Positions 1 through 6,837 of a DNA stretch of 8,723 nucleotides are shown here, piece by piece. The position numbers and the translations under genes are program-made. Numbering within the stretch: position 1 is the stretch's first letter; every line of letters begins with the position of its first letter. Origin of the DNA: Psychromonas sp. (GTDB lineage Bacteria > Pseudomonadota > Gammaproteobacteria > Enterobacterales > Psychromonadaceae); the NCBI GenBank assembly GCA_023145575.1, contig JAGLDN010000043.1, forward strand, positions 1 to 8,723, read 5' to 3'. The notes beneath the pieces are model-generated. The model worked only from the letters and a program-made list of their open reading frames with translations, made no database searches and was not told the DNA's origin.

Positions 1-36
1 ATTAAAGTCTTTATTTTAATTCGACCTTTGGTAATT

Positions 37-119
37 AACGTAGTGAATCATCGAGAGGGCAATTTTATGCCTAGCAACTTGGCACTATTTGCCTGGCTGA
101 CGTGACATTTTTGCGTCAC
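37..119. repeat. Probable diverged copy of an intergenic repeat (copy C)
   Basis: Bases 87-103 (ATTTGCCTGGCTGACGT) match bases 880-896 with one mismatch in 17. In both places this core is preceded, about 40-50 bases earlier, by AACGT and followed by a short CG-containing tail. This copy also has a small inverted repeat, GTGAC (102-106) and GTCAC (115-119). No reading frame of note crosses it. The relationship was judged by eye, outside the 17-base core it is weak, and the boundaries are approximate. Confidence 0.3.
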
Positions 120-187
120 ATGAATAAATACTGAGGATCAATGAAAGGTAATGAGTTACGGGCAGCGTTATGAAGTAAATTTTAAGC

Positions 188-215
188 AAAAAAAAAGGTA
201 AGCCAAAGCTTACCT
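188..215 (-). terminator. Rho-independent terminator of the cold-shock gene
   Basis: Read on the minus strand, a perfect 8-bp stem (AGGTAAGC / GCTTACCT; arms 208-215 and 196-203) with a 4-base loop is followed directly by a run of nine T residues (196-188, the first shared with the stem). It begins 28 bases past the cold-shock stop codon. This is a textbook intrinsic terminator. A run of A residues rather than T follows the stem in the + direction, so it should act only on minus-strand transcription. Confidence 0.92.
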
Positions 216-243
216 AATAAAATATTTTTCGCATCTACAAAAA

Positions 244-450
244 TTAGAGTGCTATAATATTTTCTGCTTGAGGACCTTTTTGACCTTGAGTTACAGTAAA
301 CTGTACTTTTTGCCCTTCAGCAAGTGTTTTAAAACCAGTGCTTGCGATTGCAGAAAAATGTGCGAATACATCAGGACCGTTTTCTTGTTCAATAAAACCA
401 AATCCTTTAGCTTCGTTGAACCATTTAACTGTACCAGTAGTAGTAGACAT
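244..450 (-). CDS. CspA-family cold-shock protein
   Basis: A 68-residue single cold-shock domain, the normal length for CspA-type proteins. These cytoplasmic beta-barrel proteins bind single-stranded RNA and DNA, melt mRNA secondary structure and help translation after a temperature drop; some members are made constitutively. The N-terminal GTVKWFN, the RNP1 motif KGFGFI (residues 15-20) and the RNP2-like DVFAHFS (27-33) are intact, with the surface aromatics Trp10, Phe17, Phe19, Phe29, His31 and Phe32. RNP2 has Ala at position 30, where E. coli CspA has Val. The ATG at 450 has an AGGA ribosome-binding site nine bases upstream (460-463). The gene is monocistronic, with its own promoter, a leader of about 155 bases and a strong terminator. 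The family is certain, but which paralogue it is (cspA, cspC, cspD or another) cannot be told from sequence, so no symbol is given. Confidence 0.97.
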   Translation of the reverse strand: MSTTTGTVKWFNEAKGFGFIEQENGPDVFAHFSAIASTGFKTLAEGQKVQFTVTQGQKGPQAENIIAL

Positions 451-485
451 ATTAGAGTATCCTAAATTTTATTATGAGTAATTAA

Positions 486-512
486 GCTGAATTAATTTTA
501 GTATAACTCAGC
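486..512 (-). promoter_or_regulatory. Hairpin in the cold-shock mRNA leader
   Basis: In the minus-strand RNA, GCUGAGUUA (512-504) can pair with UAAUUCAGC (494-486) as a 9-bp stem with one G-U pair and a 9-base loop. It lies inside the predicted leader, 35 bases upstream of the start codon, and does not cover the ribosome-binding site at 460-463. Leaders of cspA-type mRNAs are known to fold in a temperature-dependent way. A similar role here is inferred only from position and pairing. Confidence 0.35.
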
Positions 513-611
513 GGTTTGCTAGAAGATAGTGCTGTTACTTATGAAATATAGGAGCGGTACTAACATACTGATCATTGTGCATAAATGCAAACATACTTTC
601 AAGCTATTATA

Positions 612-639
612 AGTATATAGTGGTTTAGGTACCTGTCAA
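612..639 (-). promoter_or_regulatory. Sigma70-type promoter of the cold-shock gene
   Basis: On the minus strand a perfect -35 hexamer TTGACA (639-634) is followed after 16 bases by TATACT (617-612), a 5/6 match to the -10 consensus. The bases upstream of the -35 (about 641-695) are very A/T-rich, like an UP element. Transcription should start near 605, giving a leader of about 155 bases before the ATG at 450. A long leader is a hallmark of cold-regulated cspA genes (about 159 bases in E. coli, from general knowledge). No clear match to the E. coli cold box was seen at the predicted 5' end. Confidence 0.72.
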
Positions 640-1054
640 CAAAAGACGTGAAATAAGTTTATTTATTTTTGATTTTATGAATATTTTCTCTTTATATGGG
701 ATCTGGATCGCGCTTATGTCAAATCAGATGACCCGTTACCTTTCTTTACAAGCCCTACGTTTTAAATGAAGTTATGGTGGTATTATCTATCACCTATTAG
801 CGAGTAACTCAACATTCCCAACTCTCACATCAAGATGCAACGTCATATCGGAAAATTGTAGCGAAATGCGAAGGATAAAATTTGCCTTGCTGACGTTATA
901 ATTCGCAGTAACCTGAGGGGTATAGATGCAGATAATTGACCACTTAAAAATATAATGGAGGTATCTCAATTTTAGAGAATTAATAAAATTAAGTCGAGTG
1001 ATAAGGTATCAGTATAATACGAAATGTTCCCATTTAACCTCAAGCGATAAGAAG
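640..1054. other. Gene-free region between nqrM and the cold-shock promoter
   Basis: No credible coding sequence was found on either strand. The part nearest the cold-shock gene (641-695) is the A/T-rich stretch upstream of its promoter. A hairpin-forming repeat copy sits at 827-908. The bases just downstream of nqrM (about 960-1054, read on the minus strand) contain only weak inverted repeats, such as TCTC/GAGA near 964-977. I could not identify a convincing intrinsic terminator for the nqr operon there. TATAAT at 951-956 on the + strand has no properly spaced -35 and no gene following it. Confidence 0.6.
827..908. repeat. Hairpin-forming intergenic repeat (copy B)
   Basis: The element begins ACATCAAGATGC (827-838) and ends GTTATAATTCGCAG (895-908). 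The same order of blocks, ACTTCAAAGTGC then GTTATAACGCAG, is seen at 8621-8713, and the core ATTTGCCTTGCTGACGT (880-896) recurs with one mismatch at 87-103. Internally, AACGTCA (839-845) pairs with TGACGTT (891-897), and GGAAAATT (850-857) pairs with AATTTGCC (879-886) with one mismatch, so the element can fold into one long stem. It is noncoding and lies about 150 bases beyond nqrM. The limits are approximate. Confidence 0.4.
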
Positions 1055-1288
1055 TCAAACAATACGCGGTTGTTTTTTTAACCCTGCAATGCGTGTCGCT
1101 TCTGCACGCTCTTTATTTTTTTGTAGCCGACTGTCGCACGGATCTGGACAACCACAAGCTTTGTCAATACCAAGAGAGCTCATTCCACCACAACTCCCTG
1201 TGATGCTTTTTTTATTAAAAAAATAACCAATTGTCATTGCTAAAATGAACAATAGAAAAAAGACAAACGTGACTATAAAATAAATCAT
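1055..1288 (-). CDS. nqrM: Na+-NQR maturation protein NqrM (DUF539)
   Basis: A 77-residue small membrane protein. Residues 1-24 are a hydrophobic membrane segment, followed by a cysteine-rich segment with SCGG (Cys33) and CGCPDPC (Cys45, Cys47, Cys51), the DUF539 signature, and then a charged C-terminus. NqrM is known to be required for maturation of Na+-NQR, probably by supplying iron for the iron-sulfur centre held by NqrD and NqrE. The four cysteines, its likely metal ligands, are all present. Its ATG overlaps the apbE stop codon in ATGA, so translation is probably coupled to apbE; the upstream ribosome-binding site is poor. It is the last gene of the operon, and no strong terminator follows it. 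Length, motif and position directly after apbE make the identification firm. Confidence 0.95.
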   Translation of the reverse strand: MIYFIVTFVFFLLFILAMTIGYFFNKKSITGSCGGMSSLGIDKACGCPDPCDSRLQKNKERAEATRIAGLKKQPRIV

Positions 1289-2322
1289 TTTGGATCTTTT
1301 ACAAAATAACGTTTAAAATTATCTGTGTAATGCTCAATGTACTTATTCCCTTTTTTAATGATTAAAAAAACAGCTAATTTATGTTTCTTCGCAAAATCAA
1401 AGCCAGCCTTAGGCCCTAACACTGTAATAGCAGTTGCATAACCATCTGCCATTTTACAATTGGAATAAACCACTGACACAGAGACTAAATTATGTGTAAT
1501 AGGTCTGCCTGTTTTAGGGTTAATAATATGAGAATAACGGATTCCATTTTTTTCAAAAAAGTTTCGATAATCGCCAGATGTCGCAATAGCATTATGACCA
1601 ATATCAACAACACGCTCTACACCTTGATCTTTTGATGAAGGCGTTTCAACACCTACTTTCCAAGGTTTTTGCTGGGGTTTATGACCACTTGTGCGTAATT
1701 CCCCACCAATATCAACAAGGTAATTCTTAATACCAAGCGATACAAGGTACTCTGACAAAACATCGACACCATAACCCTTTGCAATCGAAGATAAATCAAT
1801 ATAGAGGCTAGGTATTGCTTTATGGATCATATTTCCTTGAATGGTAACGTATTGGCTACCCACACTTTTAAGTTTTTTTGCAATTAACGCCTCAGAAGGT
1901 GCCTTATTAATGCGTTTATCTGGTCCAAATCCCCATAAATTAACCAGCGGACCTATTGTTATATCATAGGCGCCATCAGATTGTTGATAAATTTTAAGTG
2001 CTGATTTGATAACATCACGCGTTGCATCTGAAACGACAATCCCACTGTGACTTTTATTGATCTGTGATAATTCAGAATTTTTACGAAACGTTGACATTTG
2101 ATCATTGACCAATTCAAGTTTTTTATTAATTTCCAATTGCAACGATTTAAGGGTGAGATGAGAGTCTGCTAACTGTGCTTTGTTAAGAACATAGGTTACT
2201 TGATAATAAGTACCCATTGTTCCACCTTGCATTTTGAAAAGTTTTGCCTCTGGCTTACTACACGATGAAACAAAAATGGTTAGCACAATAAAGCCTAACC
2301 ATTTATAAATTAACTCAATCAT
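1285..2322 (-). CDS. apbE: FAD:protein FMN transferase ApbE, lipoprotein
   Basis: This Mg2+-dependent periplasmic flavin transferase takes FMN from FAD and joins it by a phosphoester bond to threonine of NqrB and NqrC. The 345-residue product (from ATG) has an N-terminal hydrophobic signal ending in the lipobox VSSC (Cys21), so it is predicted to be a lipid-anchored exported protein. Family motifs follow in order: TMGTYY (35-40), GAYDITIGPLVNLWGFG (117-133), IDLSSIAKGYG (175-185), VDIGGEL (203-209), ATSGDYRNFF (about 253-262), HIINPKTGRP and the Asp-containing MADGYATA near the C-terminus. I chose the ATG at 2322, which lies 5 bases after the nqrF stop and gives a normal lipoprotein signal. 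An in-frame TTG at 2331, overlapping the nqrF stop, would add only three residues. Neither start has a clear ribosome-binding site, so coupling to nqrF is likely. The gene overlaps nqrM by 4 bases. Confidence 0.96.
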   Translation of the reverse strand: MIELIYKWLGFIVLTIFVSSCSKPEAKLFKMQGGTMGTYYQVTYVLNKAQLADSHLTLKSLQLEINKKLELVNDQMSTFRKNSELSQINKSHSGIVVSDATRDVIKSALKIYQQSDGAYDITIGPLVNLWGFGPDKRINKAPSEALIAKKLKSVGSQYVTIQGNMIHKAIPSLYIDLSSIAKGYGVDVLSEYLVSLGIKNYLVDIGGELRTSGHKPQQKPWKVGVETPSSKDQGVERVVDIGHNAIATSGDYRNFFEKNGIRYSHIINPKTGRPITHNLVSVSVVYSNCKMADGYATAITVLGPKAGFDFAKKHKLAVFLIIKKGNKYIEHYTDNFKRYFVKDPK

Positions 2323-2327
2323 ACCAA

Positions 2328-3548
2328 TCAACCAAAATCATCAAGCATAATATTTTCATCTTCAACACCTAAATCTTTAAGCATTGCAATAACAGACGCA
2401 TTCATGATTGGTGGTCCACACATATAGTACTCACAGTCTTCAGGTGATTCATGATCATTAAGATATTCTTCAAACAACACTGTGTGTATAAACCCTGTGT
2501 AGCCGTTCCAGTCATCTTCAGCTTGAGGATCACTCAATGCAACATGCCATTCAAAGTTTTCATTATCTTTTTGAATACCATCAAAATCTTCGACGTAAAA
2601 CATTTCACGTTTTGACCGCGCTCCATACCAGAAACTAACCTTTCTCTTTGTTTTCAAACGTTTAAATTGGTCAAAAATGTGTGACCGCATCGGGGCCATA
2701 CCCGCACCACCACCAATAAATATCATTTCAGTTTCAGTTTCTTTTGCAAAGAAATCACCAAACGGCCCTGAAATAGTGACTTTGTCTCCTGCTTTAAGGT
2801 CAAATATATAAGAAGACATTTTACCACAGGGTAAAGTCAAATCATTAGGTGGCGGTGTCGCAATACGCACGTTTAGCATAATGATCCCTTCTTCACCAGG
2901 ATAGTTTGCCATCGAGTAAGCTCGAATAGTTTCATCTTTAACCTTTGATTCTAACTCAAAGAAATTAAAGTGATCCCAATCACCTTTATATTGTTCATCA
3001 ATATCAAAGTCTTTGTATTTTATATGATGCTCTGGTGCTTCAATTTGAATATAACCGCCCGCTTTAAACGGTACTGTTTCACCATCCGGTATTTGTAATA
3101 TAAGCTCTTTAATGAACGTTGCTTCGTTATTATTTGAGATAACAGTACATTCCCATTTTTTCACGCCAAATATTTCGTCAGGCAAATCAATACTCATATT
3201 TTCTTTTACATTCACTTGGCACGCTAGGCGTTCGCCTTCTTTTGCATCACGTTTGTTAATATGATTGAGCTCTGTAGGCAGTATATCACCCCCACCAGAT
3301 TTCACTTTTACCCTACACTGCCCACAGGTACCACCACCGCCACATGCCGAAGAAACAAATATACCCGATCCGGCTAATACACCAAGTAACTTACCGCCAG
3401 CAGCTGCAACAATTGTTTTTTCTGCATCGCCATTGATCGAGATCATTATATCGCCAGAGCTTACCAATTTTGCCTTTGCTGCTAAAATAATGACAACTAA
3501 GGATAGTACAATAATGGTAAACATAACCACACCGAGAAATATTTCCAT
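2328..3548 (-). CDS. nqrF: Na+-NQR subunit F, NADH dehydrogenase (diaphorase) subunit
   Basis: NqrF is the electron-entry subunit: it oxidises NADH on the cytoplasmic side and passes electrons through FAD and a 2Fe-2S cluster. The 406-residue protein matches the family length. Residues 2-23 form a membrane anchor. The ferredoxin-like domain has the ligand pattern C-x5-C-x2-C (Cys69, Cys75, Cys78, in ACGGGGTCGQC) plus Cys110. The flavin domain carries RAYSMAN (from about Arg209), which contacts FAD. The NADH-binding domain has GGGAGMAPMRS (about 279-289) and the C-terminal CGPPIMN, and the chain ends in the usual LDDFG. An AAGGA ribosome-binding site lies 8 bases before the ATG (3557-3561). 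Unlike the other nqr genes, nqrF is separated from its upstream neighbour, nqrE, by 67 bases. Confidence 0.98.
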   Translation of the reverse strand: MEIFLGVVMFTIIVLSLVVIILAAKAKLVSSGDIMISINGDAEKTIVAAAGGKLLGVLAGSGIFVSSACGGGGTCGQCRVKVKSGGGDILPTELNHINKRDAKEGERLACQVNVKENMSIDLPDEIFGVKKWECTVISNNNEATFIKELILQIPDGETVPFKAGGYIQIEAPEHHIKYKDFDIDEQYKGDWDHFNFFELESKVKDETIRAYSMANYPGEEGIIMLNVRIATPPPNDLTLPCGKMSSYIFDLKAGDKVTISGPFGDFFAKETETEMIFIGGGAGMAPMRSHIFDQFKRLKTKRKVSFWYGARSKREMFYVEDFDGIQKDNENFEWHVALSDPQAEDDWNGYTGFIHTVLFEEYLNDHESPEDCEYYMCGPPIMNASVIAMLKDLGVEDENIMLDDFG

Positions 3549-3569
3549 CGACTTTTTCCTTGTTTTGAT

Positions 3570-3586
3570 GAGGTGAATATTACCTC
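3570..3586 (-). other. Small hairpin in the nqrE-nqrF gap
   Basis: In minus-strand RNA, GAGGU and ACCUC pair as a perfect 5-bp stem around a 7-base loop. It sits in the only sizeable gap within the operon (3549-3615), upstream of the nqrF ribosome-binding site. No T-run follows, so it is not an intrinsic terminator. It could be an mRNA processing or stability element, but the stem is short enough to have arisen by chance. Confidence 0.25.
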
Positions 3587-3615
3587 TAAAATAAATGAGC
3601 TTTAATTAATTGTGT

Positions 3616-4224
3616 TTAAAGTTTGATACCAGAAAATGACATAAAGCCAATGGCCATTAATCCCGCAGAGACAAAGGTAATACCTAGACCTCGAAGCCCA
3701 TCTGGAACATCAGAATATTTCATTTTTTCACGAATACCCGCTAAGGACACGATCGCAAGTGTCCAGCCAATACCACTGCCCACCCCATACACCACTGATT
3801 CTGTAAATGTATATTCACGCTGAACCATAAATGATACGCCACCAAAAATTGCACAGTTTACAGCGATAAGCGGTAAAAAAATACCAAGTGCTTGATATAA
3901 GGTAGGAAAATATTGATCTAAAATCATCTCTAAAATTTGTACTATCGCCGCTATCACACCGATAAAAGTGATAAAACCTAAAAAGCTTAAATCCGCATGA
4001 GGAAAACCCGCCCATGCAAGCGCGCCAGGCGCTAGTAAAGAGAAGTAAATAATCTGATTTAGTGGCACAGAAATACCTAATACCACAATCACAGCAACAC
4101 CGAGACCCATTGACGTTTTAACTTTCTTTGATACCGCAAGAAATGTACACATCCCTAGGAAAAAAGCGAGCGCCATATTTTCAATAAAAATAGACTTCAC
4201 AAATAAACTTATATAATGTTCCAT
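3616..4224 (-). CDS. nqrE: Na+-NQR subunit E, integral membrane
   Basis: A 202-residue polytopic inner-membrane protein of the NqrDE/RnfAE family, with about six hydrophobic segments. NqrE and NqrD are homologous with inverted topology and together hold an iron-sulfur centre in the middle of the membrane, relaying electrons from NqrF to NqrC. Its two ligand cysteines are visible: Cys26 in FLGMCTFLA and Cys124 in AVNCAIFGG. The second corresponds to Cys120 of the Vibrio protein; as I recall the Vibrio sequence, the shift comes from about four extra residues in the loop near residues 65-78 (APGALAWAGFPHAD). The start has a strong AAGGAG site 7 bases upstream, located within the last codons of nqrD; the gap to nqrD is only 4 bases. 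The C-terminal GLRGLGITF and GFMSFSGI are typical of NqrE and distinguish it from RnfA. Confidence 0.98.
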   Translation of the reverse strand: MEHYISLFVKSIFIENMALAFFLGMCTFLAVSKKVKTSMGLGVAVIVVLGISVPLNQIIYFSLLAPGALAWAGFPHADLSFLGFITFIGVIAAIVQILEMILDQYFPTLYQALGIFLPLIAVNCAIFGGVSFMVQREYTFTESVVYGVGSGIGWTLAIVSLAGIREKMKYSDVPDGLRGLGITFVSAGLMAIGFMSFSGIKL

Positions 4225-4228
4225 TGAA

Positions 4229-4861
4229 TTACTCCTTTGGCTCTACTTGTGCAGGTTTGAATATTCGGATCACCCAAATGATCCCACCAATAATGAAAAA
4301 AGCACTTGGCGGAAGTAGTAACAGACCATTAGCTTGATACCAGCCACCATTTGATGTGAGCGGGAGAATGACAAATCCAAATAAAGCGCCTGATCCAAAT
4401 AACTCCCTGATGGCGCCAACCACCAATAAGATAAAGCCATAACCTAGGCCATTACCTACACCATCAATAAAGCTTGCAATCGGAGGATTTTTCATTGCAT
4501 ATGCTTCGGCACGACCCATGACAATACAGTTTGTAATGATCAGCCCAACATAAACCGTTAACTGTTTAGATAATCCATAAGCAAATGCCTTTAATAGTTG
4601 GTCAACAACGATGACAAGTGAGGCGATAATAGCCATCTGTACAATGATCCGCACACTATTAGGAATAACATTACGAATAATTGAGATAAAAAAGTTTGAA
4701 AACGCAGTGACGACAATCAAAGCTATTGTCATCACAAGCGCTGTTTTTAAATTTGATGTAACAGCTAACGCCGAACACACACCAAGCACTTGCAATCCAA
4801 TAGGATTGTTATTAAAGATTGGGTCGATAGCAATTTCTTTCATTTCACCTAATTTAGTCAT
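4229..4861 (-). CDS. nqrD: Na+-NQR subunit D, integral membrane
   Basis: A 210-residue membrane protein with about six hydrophobic segments, paired with NqrE in the membrane core of the Na+ pump. Cys29 (LGVCSALAVT) and Cys112 (ITNCIVMGRAEA) fall exactly at the positions known to bind the NqrD/NqrE iron-sulfur centre in Vibrio. The pattern NNNPIGLQVLGVCSALAVT near the N-terminus and AMKNPP in the middle of the chain are family-typical. The ATG at 4861 has an AGGAG site 9 bases upstream and overlaps the end of nqrC by 8 bases. A second in-frame ATG six codons later (Met7) is less likely because it lacks this site. NqrD is preferred to its paralogue RnfE because of the NQR operon context and the close motif match. 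Confidence 0.98.
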   Translation of the reverse strand: MTKLGEMKEIAIDPIFNNNPIGLQVLGVCSALAVTSNLKTALVMTIALIVVTAFSNFFISIIRNVIPNSVRIIVQMAIIASLVIVVDQLLKAFAYGLSKQLTVYVGLIITNCIVMGRAEAYAMKNPPIASFIDGVGNGLGYGFILLVVGAIRELFGSGALFGFVILPLTSNGGWYQANGLLLLPPSAFFIIGGIIWVIRIFKPAQVEPKE

Positions 4862-5633
4862 GATTTAGCACTCCTGCTCGAACATTTGAAAGAAAAGGTC
4901 CAAAACCATTTTTGCCCAACCAAAATAAAAATGTATTCTCTACACCATCACTTGTTAGCGTTGCACCTGCCAAACCATCAACTTCATGCACTGCATTTTT
5001 AGGTGCGTGTCCTTTAATAACTTTAATCGCTACATCACCTTGCTTATTAAATAACTGCTTACCGATCCACAAAGAAGTCCATCGCGGGTTTGTCACCTCA
5101 CCACCAAGCCCTGGCGTTTCAGCTTGATCATAATACGCAATCCCCATCACCGTACTTCCATCAGGCTTAAGTGCAACAAATGCATACATTGTTGACCAAA
5201 GCCCTGCACCATGAATGGGTAAAATAATACGCTGTAATTTACCATGATCATCCGAAACTAGGTAAATTTTCGCAATATTTGCTCGACGACCAATTTTAGC
5301 AACATCTTCCTTCGCAGTTAGCTTAATACTTTTTCCTGGAATCTTAGCCTCATGACGTTGTTCATACGTTGCAACATTACCCCCTTCAACAAATTTACCT
5401 GTTTTTAAATTAACAAGTTTTGCTTTAATGTTTGTTGCAAAAATTTCTTTCATTGTTTTATTCGAAGAAACCCCAGCCACTGCAAGAATATTTTTCTGTG
5501 TATCAGCAATTTTATTTGCCTTTTGCATACTTCGCAAACCCACAGCTGCACTTGAGACAACAATAGAGCAAACAAGACATACAATGAGCACTACGAGAAT
5601 TGTGCTGAAGAATGTATCTTTTTTATTAGACAT
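4854..5633 (-). CDS. nqrC: Na+-NQR subunit C, covalent FMN-carrying subunit
   Basis: A 259-residue protein with one N-terminal membrane helix (about residues 9-31) and a large periplasmic FMN-binding domain. It carries FMN bound through a phosphoester to a threonine and relays electrons from the NqrD/NqrE iron-sulfur centre to NqrB. The acceptor is Thr225 in DGLAGATLTS (219-228), the same residue number as in Vibrio cholerae. The residue three after the Asp is Ala rather than the more common Ser or Thr. Other conserved stretches are GAGLWSTMYAFVAL (142-155) and HGETPGLGGE-like DQAETPGLGGEV (169-180). A GGAGG ribosome-binding site lies 10 bases upstream of the ATG, within the end of nqrB, which nqrC overlaps by 8 bases. 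ApbE, encoded downstream in the same operon, is the expected modifying enzyme. Confidence 0.98.
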   Translation of the reverse strand: MSNKKDTFFSTILVVLIVCLVCSIVVSSAAVGLRSMQKANKIADTQKNILAVAGVSSNKTMKEIFATNIKAKLVNLKTGKFVEGGNVATYEQRHEAKIPGKSIKLTAKEDVAKIGRRANIAKIYLVSDDHGKLQRIILPIHGAGLWSTMYAFVALKPDGSTVMGIAYYDQAETPGLGGEVTNPRWTSLWIGKQLFNKQGDVAIKVIKGHAPKNAVHEVDGLAGATLTSDGVENTFLFWLGKNGFGPFLSNVRAGVLNHD

Positions 5634-6837
5634 TGCGTGCCAACCTCCGTTTAATATTTCCTTGTACTACAACGTAGTCAAATAAGGGGGCAAATAAATT
5701 AGCAAATAAAATTGCTAGCATCATTCCTTCTGGAAAAGCTGGATTCACAACACGAATTAACACCACCATTACACCAATTAAAATGCCGTAGCCCCACTTT
5801 CCATTATCGGTAAAGGCCGCCGATACAGGATCAGTTGCCATGAAAACCATACCAAACGCAAATCCTCCCATCACAAGATGCCAATACCATGGAAGTGCAA
5901 ACATCGGATTTGTATTGCTACCTATCGTGTTAAATAACATTGATACCGCAATCATACCAATCATAACACCTGCGATGATCCGCCAAGATGCAATACCCGT
6001 AGCAACAATGAATAAACCACCAATCAAAATAGCAAGCGTCGACACTTCACCAATGCTCCCCTGCATATCACCAAGAAAGGCATCCATCCAGGTGAGACCT
6101 GATTGAGCAAGCGCATGTAATCCACCGGTTGCAGCAATACTCAAAGATGTTGCTCCCGAAAAGCCATCAACAGCCGTCCAAACTGATTCGCCTGTAATAC
6201 TCAACGGGTAAGCGAAAAACAAAAACGCACGACCAGCAAGTGCAGGGTTTAAAAAATTACGACCAGTACCGCCAAAAATCTCTTTTGCCACAACAACACC
6301 AAACGTAATACCTAAAGCAACTTGCCACAAGGGCATAGTGGCAGGCACGATCAGCGCAAACAAAATAGAAGTAACAAAGAAACCCTCGTTCACTTCATGT
6401 TTACGTACTGTTGCAAATAACACTTCCCAAAAACCACCGACAACAAATGAAACAGCATAAATTGGAATGAAGTAAATGGCACCAAAAAGGATATTATCGG
6501 CCACCCCTGCGCCCTTGCCCAGTGTTACGTGAAGCATATGTATAATAGTTAAATGCCAATCATTTATTGCACTATATCCCTCTATAATCGCATTATTCGA
6601 TTGAACACCTGTGAAATACAGTCCTGCAAATAACGCGGGGAATGTCGCAGCCCAAACAATAATCATCATACGTTTTAAATCTAGTCCATCACGGACGTGA
6701 GTCAAACCTTTTGCAACGAGACCTGGTGTATAAAAAAAGGTTGCCATAGCTTCAAACAAAGCATAACCCTTCTCGAAGCGACCTCCTTGCTCAAAATGCG
6801 GCTCCAAATCTTCAAGTATTTTCTTAAGATTTATCAT
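5626..6837 (-). CDS. nqrB: Na+-NQR subunit B, covalent FMN and riboflavin subunit
   Basis: A 403-residue polytopic inner-membrane protein (about ten hydrophobic segments), slightly shorter than the roughly 411-415 residues usual in Vibrio. NqrB carries a covalent FMN and non-covalent riboflavin, forms the Na+ pathway and contributes to ubiquinone reduction. The FMN acceptor is Thr230 in DGFSGATSLS (224-233), equivalent to Thr236 of Vibrio cholerae. The VVGGFWEVLFA segment keeps Gly134, Gly135 and Glu138, which correspond to Vibrio Gly140, Gly141 and Glu144 at the quinone and inhibitor site. A strong AAGGAAGG ribosome-binding site is embedded in the last codons of nqrA, and the genes overlap by one base in TAATG, so their translation is likely coupled. 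Confidence 0.98.
   Translation of the reverse strand: MINLKKILEDLEPHFEQGGRFEKGYALFEAMATFFYTPGLVAKGLTHVRDGLDLKRMMIIVWAATFPALFAGLYFTGVQSNNAIIEGYSAINDWHLTIIHMLHVTLGKGAGVADNILFGAIYFIPIYAVSFVVGGFWEVLFATVRKHEVNEGFFVTSILFALIVPATMPLWQVALGITFGVVVAKEIFGGTGRNFLNPALAGRAFLFFAYPLSITGESVWTAVDGFSGATSLSIAATGGLHALAQSGLTWMDAFLGDMQGSIGEVSTLAILIGGLFIVATGIASWRIIAGVMIGMIAVSMLFNTIGSNTNPMFALPWYWHLVMGGFAFGMVFMATDPVSAAFTDNGKWGYGILIGVMVVLIRVVNPAFPEGMMLAILFANLFAPLFDYVVVQGNIKRRLARNV

Noticed and set aside
101..120. CRP-like site formed by CGTGA and TCACA
   Set aside because: The half-sites are 10 bases apart rather than the 6 required for CRP; the pair is better explained as part of the repeat copy.
268..465. + strand open frame across the cold-shock gene
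   Set aside because: It is antisense to a certain cold-shock gene; its product has no recognisable domain and it lacks a ribosome-binding site.
936..956. + strand TTGACC and TATAAT as a promoter
   Set aside because: The two hexamers are only 9 bases apart, too close for a sigma70 promoter, and no + strand gene follows.
3265..3576. + strand 103-codon frame opposite nqrF
   Set aside because: It is a proline-rich shadow of the nqrF ferredoxin region on the other strand, with no independent evidence.
3616..4861. rnfA/rnfE identity for the two small membrane genes
   Set aside because: The gene order nqrABCDEF with apbE and nqrM, the close motif match to NqrD and NqrE, and the absence of any rnf partner all favour NQR.
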